From: Mucilaginibacter pankratovii
GTDB lineage: Bacteria > Bacteroidota > Bacteroidia > Sphingobacteriales > Sphingobacteriaceae
DNA length: 64,000 nt
Reading direction: 5' to 3'
Assembly (NCBI RefSeq): GCF_014773265.1
Contig: NZ_JACWMY010000004.1
Coordinates: 62,001 to 126,000 of the forward strand
The position numbers and the translations under genes are program-made. Shown here in pieces: positions 18,901-27,170 of this stretch (position 1 is its first letter; every line of letters begins with the position of its first letter). The notes beneath the pieces were generated by a model. The model did not search any database, was not told the origin of the DNA, and saw only the letters and a list, made by a program, of their open reading frames with translations.

Positions 18901-21044
18901 AGTTTCTGCAGGTCGATGCTATCTACCATTAGCGTTGCATTTACCGATGGGTATTTCTTGTTCATATTAGCCTTTGCATCCAGGCTAAAGTTGATGTTAG
19001 GATCAACCATGCGGGCATTTGCCACGTAAGCGCCGTTGCGGGCGGTACCTTTTACAATAAGGTTTTTGTAGGTGTACCCTTTAACGTAAGCGCTTACAAC
19101 ATTACCGTTAAACTTCAGACTGGCAGTTTTTGGGTCGAGCCCGGCGCCGCTGATGTTAGCGCTCATGGTAACCATGCCCACCATTTGCGGTTGTTTGGTA
19201 AGCGCGCCCATATTCAGGTTATTGGCTTTGATGTTGGCCGAATAGGTTTCGCTACCCTTGCGTTTGCCGCTTTTCATCGCCGCCACCAGGTCTACCGCGC
19301 CATAGCTGCTGCGGAGTTTCATGTTGGTGTTAAAGTTTTTCATGGTGCCTTTAAAGGTGCCCCTGAGGTTCATGTTTTCGGGGATGCTCACGTTCGGCGG
19401 GATGGTGCCTTTTGGTGCCAGCCTCACAATATCGCGGCTGCTGGTACGGAAATCATTAATGGTAAGGTCGAAGTAGGCCTTCTCCACATCAGGCAAACCG
19501 CGCATGTTGGCAGATGCTTTTACATAGGTATTGCCAAATCCGCTCAGTTCTATATTCGGGATGCGGAGGTTGCCTACCGTGCCGGTAACGCGACCATTAA
19601 CCTTTAAAACTGTATTAGGAGAGGATTTAAATGGCTCCATAGATGCCATGGTAGGCATCAGCAAGAGTATATCGCGTAAGCCTAACTTGCTGCCATCTAA
19701 ATTTGCGTTGATGCTGAGTTTGCCCAGGTTATTGGTAAGCGATTCGATGGATGGGTAACCCACCTGCAGGTCTTTTTGAATTACTGATCTCGGTGTTTGT
19801 ACCAGCAGATCCTTCAAATATGCATTCTTCGGCCCGTAGAAGAAGGTGGTATGAAACTTATCTATTTTCAATCCGCTCTTTTCGCTAAAAGTGAAGGAGT
19901 TAACCCGTCCGGAGAGGCTATCGGGGTTATAGGCTATTTTCTCTACATCAGCATTCAGGTTTTTGATATTCATGTGTGCAAAATCGATGCCACGGGGTAT
20001 GGCTTTCTGCGCATCATTATCAAACTTAATGTTGTTGTTAGTCAGGGTTATTTTACCGAGGTCGGCTGTCCAGCCTTTTGCCGTTTGCCTTACTGAAACC
20101 AGGGTATCCAGCTTTTTAATTGCCTTATCAACAGCCTTGATAATGGTTTTTGGTTTTTCAAATATCAGCCCTGCATCGGTGTTGCTTAATTCAATCGACT
20201 TAACGCCCACGTGCTGGTTCTTCAGATCTATCTTATCCATGTTCACCAAAAACTTACCCAGGTTTACCGATGCGGCCATTTCGTTGCTGCGATAATCAAC
20301 TTTTACCTTATCCACGTTTATCTCGCCGAGGGCGAGGTCCATATTTAGGGGTGTAACGGCGGTATCAACCGTAGCAGCCTGCGCAATGGAGGAACCTGCC
20401 GGCGTTTGGATAATTTTGGCATTCACTCCGCTCAGGTTTATCTTGGGGATAGTGAATTTCATCTTATCCAGGTCGAAATCCTTAATACGGGTATCAAAAT
20501 GGCCGAGCAGGAATTTTACATCGTTGCCGGTGGTGACATCTTTGTAAGCGACGTTTATCCGGTCTAAGATGATCTTATCTACCGAGAACTGCATGGTGGA
20601 GGTAGTATCGGTAGGCTTTGGCTCTTTTTTTTGCTCGCCGGCAAAAGCTTTAATAATATAATCGAAATTGAACAGGCTATCCGGCCCCCGGCTTATTTTT
20701 GCGGTGATGCCTTCCAGGTTTATCTCGTTTATTTCAACCTTATTCTTCAGTAATTTCAGCAGGGTGATATCCACCTTTAGCTTATCCCCTGCAATAAGGG
20801 TATCTTTCTTCTGGTCTTCAAAGTAAACATCCTCCAGCACCAGCAATTTGGGCAAACCGAGGCTGATGTGGCCTATCTCTACTTTGGTGTGAATTTTATT
20901 TTGCAAAAAGGTAACCGCTTTGTCTTTAGCGTAGTTTTGCACGGCGGGCACCTGTATTAAAATAACCACAAGCAACACCAAAAAGATGATACTTGCAATT
21001 ATCCAGAGAATTGTTTTGAGGGCTATACGTCCAAATCGTTCCAA
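15921..21044 (-). CDS. tamB: TamB-family AsmA-like translocation/assembly protein
   Basis: 1707 residues, larger than E. coli TamB (1259). One N-terminal membrane anchor (about residues 9-32, ILWIIASIIFLVLLVVILI) is followed by a periplasm-spanning beta-taco rod built of repeated amphipathic strands, with AsmA-like character at residues ~40-250 and the conserved TamB C-terminal domain (about 1270-1640; LTGTYVVNQGSYNLSY, VLGHFIGDNPL). A charged Glu/Lys tail ends the protein. Such proteins bridge inner and outer membrane and probably move phospholipid. The start is a TTG (21042-21044): no ATG precedes the membrane segment. tamL follows with a 4-bp overlap. Confidence 0.9.
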   Translation of the reverse strand: MERFGRIALKTILWIIASIIFLVLLVVILIQVPAVQNYAKDKAVTFLQNKIHTKVEIGHISLGLPKLLVLEDVYFEDQKKDTLIAGDKLKVDITLLKLLKNKVEINEINLEGITAKISRGPDSLFNFDYIIKAFAGEQKKEPKPTDTTSTMQFSVDKIILDRINVAYKDVTTGNDVKFLLGHFDTRIKDFDLDKMKFTIPKINLSGVNAKIIQTPAGSSIAQAATVDTAVTPLNMDLALGEINVDKVKVDYRSNEMAASVNLGKFLVNMDKIDLKNQHVGVKSIELSNTDAGLIFEKPKTIIKAVDKAIKKLDTLVSVRQTAKGWTADLGKITLTNNNIKFDNDAQKAIPRGIDFAHMNIKNLNADVEKIAYNPDSLSGRVNSFTFSEKSGLKIDKFHTTFFYGPKNAYLKDLLVQTPRSVIQKDLQVGYPSIESLTNNLGKLSINANLDGSKLGLRDILLLMPTMASMEPFKSSPNTVLKVNGRVTGTVGNLRIPNIELSGFGNTYVKASANMRGLPDVEKAYFDLTINDFRTSSRDIVRLAPKGTIPPNVSIPENMNLRGTFKGTMKNFNTNMKLRSSYGAVDLVAAMKSGKRKGSETYSANIKANNLNMGALTKQPQMVGMVTMSANISGAGLDPKTASLKFNGNVVSAYVKGYTYKNLIVKGTARNGAYVANARMVDPNINFSLDAKANMNKKYPSVNATLMVDSIDLQKLGFTKTVMRFHGKIVADVPTADPDYLNANILATNLLVNNAGQRINLDTVSLISTANADSSSLRLKTPVFYAHMGGKYKLTEVGPAVMDVINKYYNTNLVSKTPVVKTKYSPQQFTFDARMVKTPLVEKFAPDLKQLDPVLINGRFNSSTGELVVDGSIPKVIYGTNTVNNAKLAINTGNNALNYSLTADEIKVGSSLDLLYTSVTGAAQNDKLGISLQVRDAAKKERYRVAGVFSVIPNEYQFSFLQDGVLLDYTPWAVNPNNALEFGNKGILARNFSLTNSNQVLSINTPSGQYNAPVNVDFKNFKIETLTKMAKQDSLLVGGTINGNAVVSNFQKSPVFEAAINVSDFNFKGDTVGNIALKVNNQTANAYAAQMNITGKGNQVDLNGMYYTLPESRFDLNLNIVNLGMKSIEGFSFGSIRNSSGNITGQLKITGTMAAPAVRGNVNFNKVGFNVAMLNSYFTMPQESITFNDEGIRFNDFTLVDSTNNKAIVTGAIYTKTYTDFKFGMDIRMNNFRVINSTKADNQLFYGKLFMDANVKVRGDMAKPIVDANLTVNEKTDMVFVLPTTDPGVEDRKGVVEFIDRSAPAMDSILLARQLDSLKQSEITGLDVNATVNIDKNANFTIVIDERNGDVVQLKGEAHLSGGIDPSGKTSLTGTYVVNQGSYNLSYATVSRKFNFKQGSTITWTGDPTMANIDLTAIYVANVPPIDLVANQLGDVNNTQYKQKLPFNVNLNLRNELLKPDISFDITLPDSNYNVSGEVTTTVNTRLNQIRQDPNELNKQVLGVLVLGHFIGDNPLQSQGGSAGIEGAIRSSVSSLLSDQLNSLAGGLISGVDLNFGLSSGQDYSSGTAQNRTDLNIGVSKRFLSDRLTVSVGNNFNLEGAQAGQKTSNIAGNVSVAYKLSKDGRYTLRAYRKDEYVVIQGQIVETGLGFSLTVDYNRFREIFRKRSEEEKAMRKRYQEEQKIKDEQEKASQQKDKEDRTRTQTTTIQ

Positions 21045-21207
21045 ATCTGTAAATGTTATAGTTAATTTTTTCTATTATAAAGAAAATTCGTTCGAGCCAT
21101 TGCGCTACCTTGCCAACATTCTTACACGGGCAATTGTTTTTTGAAAAGACTACTTTTAGCTAAGAAAATCGCTTATTTTAAGCATGTAATGCAAAAATTA
21201 CTTCAGT

Positions 21208-21828
21208 TTAGCAGGTGCCAGCCTTGCTTTTTAAAAATTTAGTGCAAGATGCGCAAAATGCTGTTTCCTCGTCTAAATGATTTCCACCTTTTGCATCGCG
21301 CATAAAGCAACCTTTAACAGGGCAGTGCGCCAAACCCTGGGTATGTCCTAATTCGTGCAAGGCCAGCTTGCAAAACTGAGCCGCCAATTTTGCTTTATTG
21401 AGCCGGTAAGTTGATACCACGCAGGCATTACCGGGTTGAAAGCCGAGGCCCATAACGCCCCAGTCGGTTATGTTTACATTTCGGGTGCTTATATCCTGGT
21501 CGGTTAGTCCAATAATAACCGTATCGGCGCTGCCAAAGTTATCGAGATAGCTGATGAGCGAATCTGCCCGGTAGCGGCCGCGCGGCGGATAGTAAGCCTT
21601 TGCAGGTAAGGGAATGGCGCTCCTTAATATCGCTTTTGGGTTTACTTTTTTCAAACTTTCATAAACTGTCTTTACGGTTGCGGATTGCATCCCCGCAAAG
21701 GGCTGAACCACAAACACCCGCTGTGCCGGCGGCAAATTTGGCTCGCAACCGAATGTTGTGAATAACATCGCGATAGCAAAGAATAACCAAAATCCCGATC
21801 TGGTTGGCGGCGAGGGTGTTTTTTGCAT
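21208..21828 (-). CDS. Archaemetzincin-like zinc protease, predicted lipoprotein
   Basis: 206 residues from the ATG at 21828; an alternative ATG lies at 21870. The C-terminal zinc motif HELGHTQGLAH is followed by CPVKGCFM and FCASC, i.e. HExxHxxGxxH plus the extra cysteines that define archaemetzincins (the fourth-Cys structural zinc and the Met-turn). The N-terminus is a signal peptide ending in AMLFTTFGC, a lipobox-like site, so this one appears to be exported and lipid-anchored. It is divergent from dnaE. The family has no settled physiological role in bacteria. Confidence 0.85.
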   Translation of the reverse strand: MQKTPSPPTRSGFWLFFAIAMLFTTFGCEPNLPPAQRVFVVQPFAGMQSATVKTVYESLKKVNPKAILRSAIPLPAKAYYPPRGRYRADSLISYLDNFGSADTVIIGLTDQDISTRNVNITDWGVMGLGFQPGNACVVSTYRLNKAKLAAQFCKLALHELGHTQGLAHCPVKGCFMRDAKGGNHLDEETAFCASCTKFLKSKAGTC

Positions 21829-21896
21829 CGGGCTTTTTTGCTTTAAAGATAGGTGATGATTTTTCCACAAAAAGCTGTTTGCCTTTCGATTTTTGA

Positions 21897-21904
21897 TAAA
21901 TTTG
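21897..21904 (+). promoter_or_regulatory. Probable -7 box of dnaE
   Basis: TAAATTTG matches TAnnTTTG, 30 nt before the dnaE ATG (21935). A TTG at 21879-21881 is present but the 15-nt spacing is shorter than in the better promoters of this window. Confidence 0.45.
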
Positions 21905-21934
21905 TAATCTACACGATACGGAGAGAAAGATACT

Positions 21935-24900
21935 ATGCCCGAATTTTCGCACTTACACGTTCATACCCAGTTTTCGCTGCTTGACGGGGCCGCCGATATA
22001 ACCAAGTTATACAAAAAGGCTGCCGCTGATGGTATGAAGGCCCTTGCCATTACCGACCACGGTAACATGTTTGGCGCGTTTAAATTTGTGGCCGAGGCCG
22101 GCAAGCATGGCGTAAAACCCATTGTAGGCTGCGAGTTTTACGTGGTAGACGATCGCCATAAAAAGCAGTTTACCAAAGAGAAAAAAGATAAGCGTTATCA
22201 CCAGCTGATGCTGGCCAAAAATGCCGAAGGGTATCAAAATCTTATCAAGCTTTGCTCCCTTGGTTATATGGAAGGCCTTTACAGTAAATGGCCGCGTATA
22301 GATAAAGAACTTATCCTTAAATATCATAAGGGCATTATTGCCACCACCTGTTGCCTGGGTGCATCGGTACCGCAGGCTATTTTGCGGGATGGCGAGGCGG
22401 CTGCCGAGATTGAATTTAAATGGTGGCTTGACCTGTTCGGTGAAGATTTCTATATCGAAATGCAGCGCCATGATATCCCCGAACAAAATACGGTGAACCT
22501 GGTGCTGGCCAAATTTGCCAAAAAGTATAACGTGAAGGTGATCTGCTCAAACGATTCGCACTACGTGGATCAGCAGGACTCTAACGCGCATGATATTTTG
22601 CTTTGCGTAAACACCGGCGATTTGCAAAGCACCCCTATAGCTACCGATGAGGAAGGCGGTAAGGGCTATCGTTTCGGTTTTACTAACGACCAGTTCTATT
22701 TTAAAACGAAGGATGAGATGGGCAAGTTGTTCCATGATATCCCCGAGTCCTTAGATAATACGCAAGAAATTGTTGACAAGGTTGACACGCTAAAACTAAA
22801 GCGCGATATCCTGCTGCCTAATTACGTTATCCCGCCAGAGTTTAAGATCCACAGTGATATGACGCCCGACGCGGATACCCTGAACCAGTGGGAGTACCTA
22901 AAGCACCTCACTTTTATGGGTGCCAAAGAGCGTTATATTGACATTAGCCCCGAGGCGGAGGAGCGTATCAACTTCGAGTTGTTCACCATCCGCACCATGG
23001 GTTTTGCCGGGTACTTCCTTATCGTTGCCGATTTCATCAGGGCCGGGCGCGATATGGGCGTATTCATTGGTCCCGGCCGTGGTTCGGCGGCTGGATCGGT
23101 GGTGGCTTATTGTACGGGGATCACCAATATCGATCCGCTGAAATACAACCTCCTGTTCGAGCGTTTCCTCAACCCGGATCGTAAATCGATGCCGGATATT
23201 GATACGGATTTTGATGACGCCGGTCGCCAAAAAGTTATCGATTACGTAGTTGATAAATATGGCAAGAACCAGGTGGCGCAAATCATCACCTACGGCTCCA
23301 TGGCCGCCCGTACCAGTATCCAGGACGTAGGGCGCGTATTGGATATGCCTTTGGCCGATGTGAACGCGCTGAAGAAGCTGGTGCCCGATACCCTGGGTAT
23401 CAACCTGAAAACGGCTATTGAACAGGTGCCCGAACTTCAAACCATCTACAAATCAACCGATCTGAAAGGGATTGTGCTTCGTGAAGCAGAAAAACTGGAA
23501 GGTTCGGTACGTAATACAGGTGTACACGCGGCGGGTATCATCATTGCCCCTTACGATTTAACTGATATTGTACCGGTTGCCACCGCTAAGGACTCGGACC
23601 TGTTGGTTACCCAGTACGATGGCCGTGTAATTGAAGATGCGGGCGTAATTAAGATGGACTTTTTGGGCCTGAAAACCCTTACCATTATTAAAGATGCCCT
23701 GCGCATGATCAAGCTGAATCATGACGTCCACATTGATATCGATTATATTCCGCTTGATGATGTTAAAACTTATGAGCTTTACCAGCGCGGCGATACCAAT
23801 GGTACTTTCCAGTTTGAAAGTGACGGTATGCAAATGTACCTGCGCGATCTGAAGCCAGATAAATTTGAGGATTTAATTGCCATGAACGCCCTGTACCGCC
23901 CGGGCCCGATAGAGTACATCCCCAACTTTATTAAACGTAAGCACGGGCAGGAACCGATAGTGTTCGATTTGGCCGATATGGAGGAATACCTGGGCGAAAC
24001 CTACGGTATTACTGTGTACCAGGAGCAGGTGATGCTTTTGTCGCAAAAACTGGCGGGCTTTAGTAAAGGCGATGCCGACGTTTTGCGTAAAGCGATGGGT
24101 AAAAAGCAGATAGAGGTGCTTAACAAAATGGAGGCCCAGTTTATGGATGGTGCCATAGCTAAAGGCCACCCTAAAGATAAGCTAACCAAAATATGGACAG
24201 ACTGGAAAGCATTTGCCCAGTATGCGTTCAACAAATCGCACTCTACCTGTTACGCTTTTGTGGCCTACCAAACGGCTTATTTAAAGGCGCATTACCCGGC
24301 AGAATACATGGCGGCGGTTTTAAATAACCAAAACAATATGGAGAAGATCACCTTCTTTATGGAAGAATGCCGCCGTATGGGGGTAGAGGTTTTGGGGCCC
24401 GATATCAACGAAAGCGCTATGGCCTTTGCCGCAAGCAAAAAAGGTGTTATCCGTTTCGGAATGGCGGGCGTAAAAGGCGTTGGCGAAAAAGCGGTAGAAA
24501 GCATTATAGAAGAGCGTAACGAGCGCGGCCCTTACACGAGTGTTTATGATTTCGCGCAACGCTCCAACACACGGTCAGTAAACCGAAAATCGTACGAGAA
24601 CCTGGTTTACGGTGGCGCTTTTGATGAGTTTGGTTTAAAACGCGCACAATTCTTTGCCAAAACAGAAAATGGACTTTTAACCGGTGTTGAGCGCCTCATC
24701 AAATACGGAAACGACTACCAGAACACCAAAAACAGCTCGCAATCGTCGTTGTTCGGCGGATCGGTAGCTTCTTACATTCCCGAACCTGCAATGCCCGAGG
24801 CAGATGAATGGCCGCTGATAGAAAAACTGAAGTACGAAAAGGATGTTATCGGGATCTACCTCACCGGGCACCCGCTTGATAACTACAAACTGGAGCTGGA

Positions 24901-25525
24901 GAAATATTGCAACACCACCATAGCCGAGCTAAAAGTTGTACAAAAAGCCCGCTCCGGCGAAGGCGGCGAGGAGATAATGAACAAGTTTGCCGAGCTGCGT
25001 AAACGAGGCGAGATCTGTATCGGCGGGCTGGTTGGCAACGTACAGCATAAAACCACCAAAATGGGCAAACCATTCGGCACATTTATGCTGGAGGATTACG
25101 ATGAATCGTACGAGTTTGCTTTTTTTGGGGAGGATTATGTAAAATTCCGCAACCTGATGGTGGATGGCTATTTCCTGCACATTAAAGGCAATATAGAAGA
25201 AAAATTCAGGCAGAAGGACAATTGGGATCTAAGGGTAACGGTAATGTCGCTGCTCTCAGAAATGCGCGATAAGCTTACCAAATCCATTACGGTGAATCTT
25301 GATATCAGAACGCTGAACGATCAGATCATCGACAACCTGATACAAATGGTTAATTCCAATAACGAGAAGTATCCATCGCGAAGCTGCGCGCTGAAATTCA
25401 AGATAAATGATGGGGAAGATTCGATGTACGTTAACCTCTCATCCAAAACCCATAAAGTAAGCCCAAGCGACGACCTGATGGCCGAGATTTTGAGCTTGAC
25501 CAACACAAGCGCGGTGCTGAATTGA
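21935..25525 (+). CDS. dnaE: DNA polymerase III subunit alpha
   Basis: 1196 residues; the replicative polymerase catalytic subunit. The N-terminal PHP domain begins FSHLHVHTQFSLLDGA and has VGCEFYVV; the Pol3 core has the acidic pair in MPDIDTDFDD (near residue 421) and a third Asp in IKMDFLGLKTL (near 570). Helix-hairpin-helix (GVKGVGEKAVESI, near residue 850), then an OB-fold region (CIGGLVGNVQHKTTKMGKPFG, near 1030) and a C-terminal domain follow. No gaps or frameshifts. The PHP active-site residues appear largely kept, so proofreading or structural roles cannot be told apart here. Single gene with its own promoter. Confidence 0.97.
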   Translation: MPEFSHLHVHTQFSLLDGAADITKLYKKAAADGMKALAITDHGNMFGAFKFVAEAGKHGVKPIVGCEFYVVDDRHKKQFTKEKKDKRYHQLMLAKNAEGYQNLIKLCSLGYMEGLYSKWPRIDKELILKYHKGIIATTCCLGASVPQAILRDGEAAAEIEFKWWLDLFGEDFYIEMQRHDIPEQNTVNLVLAKFAKKYNVKVICSNDSHYVDQQDSNAHDILLCVNTGDLQSTPIATDEEGGKGYRFGFTNDQFYFKTKDEMGKLFHDIPESLDNTQEIVDKVDTLKLKRDILLPNYVIPPEFKIHSDMTPDADTLNQWEYLKHLTFMGAKERYIDISPEAEERINFELFTIRTMGFAGYFLIVADFIRAGRDMGVFIGPGRGSAAGSVVAYCTGITNIDPLKYNLLFERFLNPDRKSMPDIDTDFDDAGRQKVIDYVVDKYGKNQVAQIITYGSMAARTSIQDVGRVLDMPLADVNALKKLVPDTLGINLKTAIEQVPELQTIYKSTDLKGIVLREAEKLEGSVRNTGVHAAGIIIAPYDLTDIVPVATAKDSDLLVTQYDGRVIEDAGVIKMDFLGLKTLTIIKDALRMIKLNHDVHIDIDYIPLDDVKTYELYQRGDTNGTFQFESDGMQMYLRDLKPDKFEDLIAMNALYRPGPIEYIPNFIKRKHGQEPIVFDLADMEEYLGETYGITVYQEQVMLLSQKLAGFSKGDADVLRKAMGKKQIEVLNKMEAQFMDGAIAKGHPKDKLTKIWTDWKAFAQYAFNKSHSTCYAFVAYQTAYLKAHYPAEYMAAVLNNQNNMEKITFFMEECRRMGVEVLGPDINESAMAFAASKKGVIRFGMAGVKGVGEKAVESIIEERNERGPYTSVYDFAQRSNTRSVNRKSYENLVYGGAFDEFGLKRAQFFAKTENGLLTGVERLIKYGNDYQNTKNSSQSSLFGGSVASYIPEPAMPEADEWPLIEKLKYEKDVIGIYLTGHPLDNYKLELEKYCNTTIAELKVVQKARSGEGGEEIMNKFAELRKRGEICIGGLVGNVQHKTTKMGKPFGTFMLEDYDESYEFAFFGEDYVKFRNLMVDGYFLHIKGNIEEKFRQKDNWDLRVTVMSLLSEMRDKLTKSITVNLDIRTLNDQIIDNLIQMVNSNNEKYPSRSCALKFKINDGEDSMYVNLSSKTHKVSPSDDLMAEILSLTNTSAVLN

Positions 25526-25608
25526 ATTTGATGATTTGATATTTTTTGTTAAGTTTGGAAGACAAGTAGTTGATGATGACTACAATAAACCGCTCAGCCT
25601 AAAATATT

Positions 25609-26013
25609 ATGATCAAAAAAATTGGTTTACTCCTTGTAGTGCTTGCATTTGTTTTGGTTTGCCAGCCCGGTGCAAGCTATGCGCAGTCAGTTAAAAAGGG
25701 AATGATAAAGGTAACCATACTTTACCCGGCAGGGGAAGGCAAAACCTTTAATATGGACTACTACAAAACCAAGCACATCCCCTTACTTGTAAGTTTATTT
25801 GCAGGTGCCATTAAAGCTACTGTCATCGAAAAAGGAGTAGGGGGCAGGGCTCCCGGCGATCCGGCACCTTATGTAGCAATCGGTTCGCTATACTTTGAAA
25901 GCGTTGCAGCTTTCCAGGATGGGATGAAAACCTACGGCAAGCAAATTAGAGACGACATCCCAAACTATAGCAATATTACACCGGTTGTGCAGATAAGTGA
26001 GGTGGTTGAATAA
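25609..26013 (+). CDS. Exported EthD-family protein
   Basis: 134 residues. A signal peptide (residues 1-25, ending SYAQS) precedes a dimeric alpha/beta-barrel EthD domain (IKVTILYPAGEGKTFNMDYY, KTKHIPLL, AAFQDGMKTYGKQIRDDIPNYSNI). EthD proteins are small ferredoxin-like-fold proteins; the founding member is needed for ethyl tert-butyl ether degradation but the reaction is unknown. Most relatives are cytoplasmic, so the signal peptide is notable. No neighbouring catabolic gene. Confidence 0.8.
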   Translation: MIKKIGLLLVVLAFVLVCQPGASYAQSVKKGMIKVTILYPAGEGKTFNMDYYKTKHIPLLVSLFAGAIKATVIEKGVGGRAPGDPAPYVAIGSLYFESVAAFQDGMKTYGKQIRDDIPNYSNITPVVQISEVVE

Positions 26014-26052
26014 CAAACTGATTAACGGAAACGAATGCCCAATTGAATTGAG

Positions 26053-26083
26053 TTGATGCTTTAATATTTATATGTTAAATTTG
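26053..26083 (+). promoter_or_regulatory. Promoter of the toxin-antitoxin pair
   Basis: TTG (26053-26055), 20-nt spacer, TAAATTTG (26076-26083): a full match to the Bacteroidota -33/-7 arrangement. The start of transcription would fall near 26089, only about a dozen bases before the ATG at 26101. Confidence 0.6.
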
Positions 26084-26086
26084 ATT

Positions 26087-26094
26087 AAGGAGGT
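26087..26094 (+). promoter_or_regulatory. Unusually strong Shine-Dalgarno sequence of the antitoxin gene
   Basis: AAGGAGGT, 6 nt before the ATG, is a perfect anti-16S complement. Nearly all other genes here lack such a sequence, as is normal in Bacteroidota, so this one stands out. Confidence 0.6.
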
Positions 26095-26100
26095 AAGCAT

Positions 26101-26322
26101 ATGATAACTACAGCGATAAGAGAGAAGCTACATGATTATATCAATGAAGCTGACGATGCTAAAATCAAGGTACTCTATTCAATGATGGAAATTGATTTTG
26201 AAGAAAAAGTTAGTAGCTGGGAAGACGAAGATTTTCTTGAAGAATTGGACCGTCGTAAAGCTGAGTTTGAAAGTGGAAAAGTAAGGGGTTCAACTTGGGA
26301 AGAAATAAAAGCTAAATATTGA
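26101..26322 (+). CDS. Putative antitoxin of a RelE/ParE-type module
   Basis: 73 residues, acidic. The C-terminal part (LEELDRRKAEFESGKVRG, then TWEEIKAKY) is typical of short addiction-module antidotes in Bacteroidota that bind and block a RelE/ParE toxin; the N-terminal helices (AIREKLHDYINEADDAKIKVLYSMM) may form a dimer. No clear DNA-binding motif such as ribbon-helix-helix is visible, so autoregulation is uncertain. The toxin gene follows after 6 bp. It has its own promoter and a strong ribosome-binding site. Confidence 0.8.
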   Translation: MITTAIREKLHDYINEADDAKIKVLYSMMEIDFEEKVSSWEDEDFLEELDRRKAEFESGKVRGSTWEEIKAKY

Positions 26323-26328
26323 TTTCAA

Positions 26329-26646
26329 TTGGACCATCAGTACGAAATCATTTTTCATCCGGAAGCAGAGAAAGAGTATGCTGAAGCTTTAGATTGGTAT
26401 GATAAAGGTGGAGAAGGTTTACGACAGCGACTGCGCCATTGCATATCCGTTCAACTTAGCTACTTATCAAAATCCCCCGAAATTTATGCCGTCAAAAAAC
26501 GAGGATACCGAGAGTGCCCGGTTACTGTTTTTCCTTATGTGTTGGTCTTTATGATATATCCCAAAGAAAACATAGTTTATATATATTCGGTATTTCATAG
26601 CAGCAGACATCCGGCACCTAAATACACACGAAAAAAACCTCATTAA
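26329..26646 (+). CDS. RelE/ParE-family toxin
   Basis: 105 residues starting at a TTG 6 bp after the antitoxin stop. The fold signature is clear: YEIIFHPEAEKEYAEALDWYD at the start, a helical pair with LRQRLRHCISVQLSYLSKSPE, and the strand pattern CPVTVFPYVLVFMIYP, VYIYSVFHSSRHP. Family members cleave mRNA at the ribosome (RelE) or poison gyrase (ParE); the motifs seen do not decide which. The basic C-terminus (KYTRKKPH) is common in such toxins. Convergent with the HxlR gene, with only 1 bp between. Confidence 0.85.
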   Translation: MDHQYEIIFHPEAEKEYAEALDWYDKGGEGLRQRLRHCISVQLSYLSKSPEIYAVKKRGYRECPVTVFPYVLVFMIYPKENIVYIYSVFHSSRHPAPKYTRKKPH

Positions 26647-26647
26647 T

Positions 26648-27040
26648 TCAGGCTTCCACTTCTACCGGCTCCCTAAACGTATAACAACTCGCATCTGCAA
26701 CTTTTATGGTATCGCTGTTTACGGTTAAAAAATGCGCACCCCATTTTTCTAAGGCATAAAATATCGAGGCCAGTTCTTTACCTAGGTCGGTAAAGGCATA
26801 TTCTACACGCGGAGGTACTTCGGGGTATACTTTGCGGGTTACAATCTTATCCTCTTCCAGTTCGCGCAGCTGTTGCGAGAGCATCTTTTCAGTCATGCCC
26901 TCTATGCTGCGGCGGATCTCGCTGTAGCGCCTTGGGCCGGCCATTAATTCGTTCAATATCTTCACTTTCCACTTGCCGCTTATTACGCTGAGGGCGGCTT
27001 CCATGCTGCAGGTGTATTCGGGATGTCGTTGTTTTGTCAT
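26648..27040 (-). CDS. HxlR-family transcriptional regulator
   Basis: 130 residues, a winged-helix regulator of the HxlR/DUF24 group. The N-terminal Cys in PEYTCSMEAAL is the conserved, often redox-sensing cysteine. SGKWKVKILNELMAGPRRYSEI and MTEKMLSQQLRELE form the helix-turn-helix, and VPPRVEYAFTDLGKEL the wing. It is divergent from a short-chain dehydrogenase gene with a 130-bp shared upstream region, the usual arrangement in which HxlR proteins control a neighbouring oxidoreductase in response to electrophiles or oxidants. Confidence 0.9.
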   Translation of the reverse strand: MTKQRHPEYTCSMEAALSVISGKWKVKILNELMAGPRRYSEIRRSIEGMTEKMLSQQLRELEEDKIVTRKVYPEVPPRVEYAFTDLGKELASIFYALEKWGAHFLTVNSDTIKVADASCYTFREPVEVEA

Positions 27041-27170
27041 CTTTAAAAACTGAGAATTGCTTTAAGCCCAATGCGCCCATAACCTACCAAATGGTGCGCT
27101 CCGTACAAAATGGTGCATTCTTGACGCAGGCCTGAACCCGCTGTACCTTTGAGCTATCAAAACAAAGATA

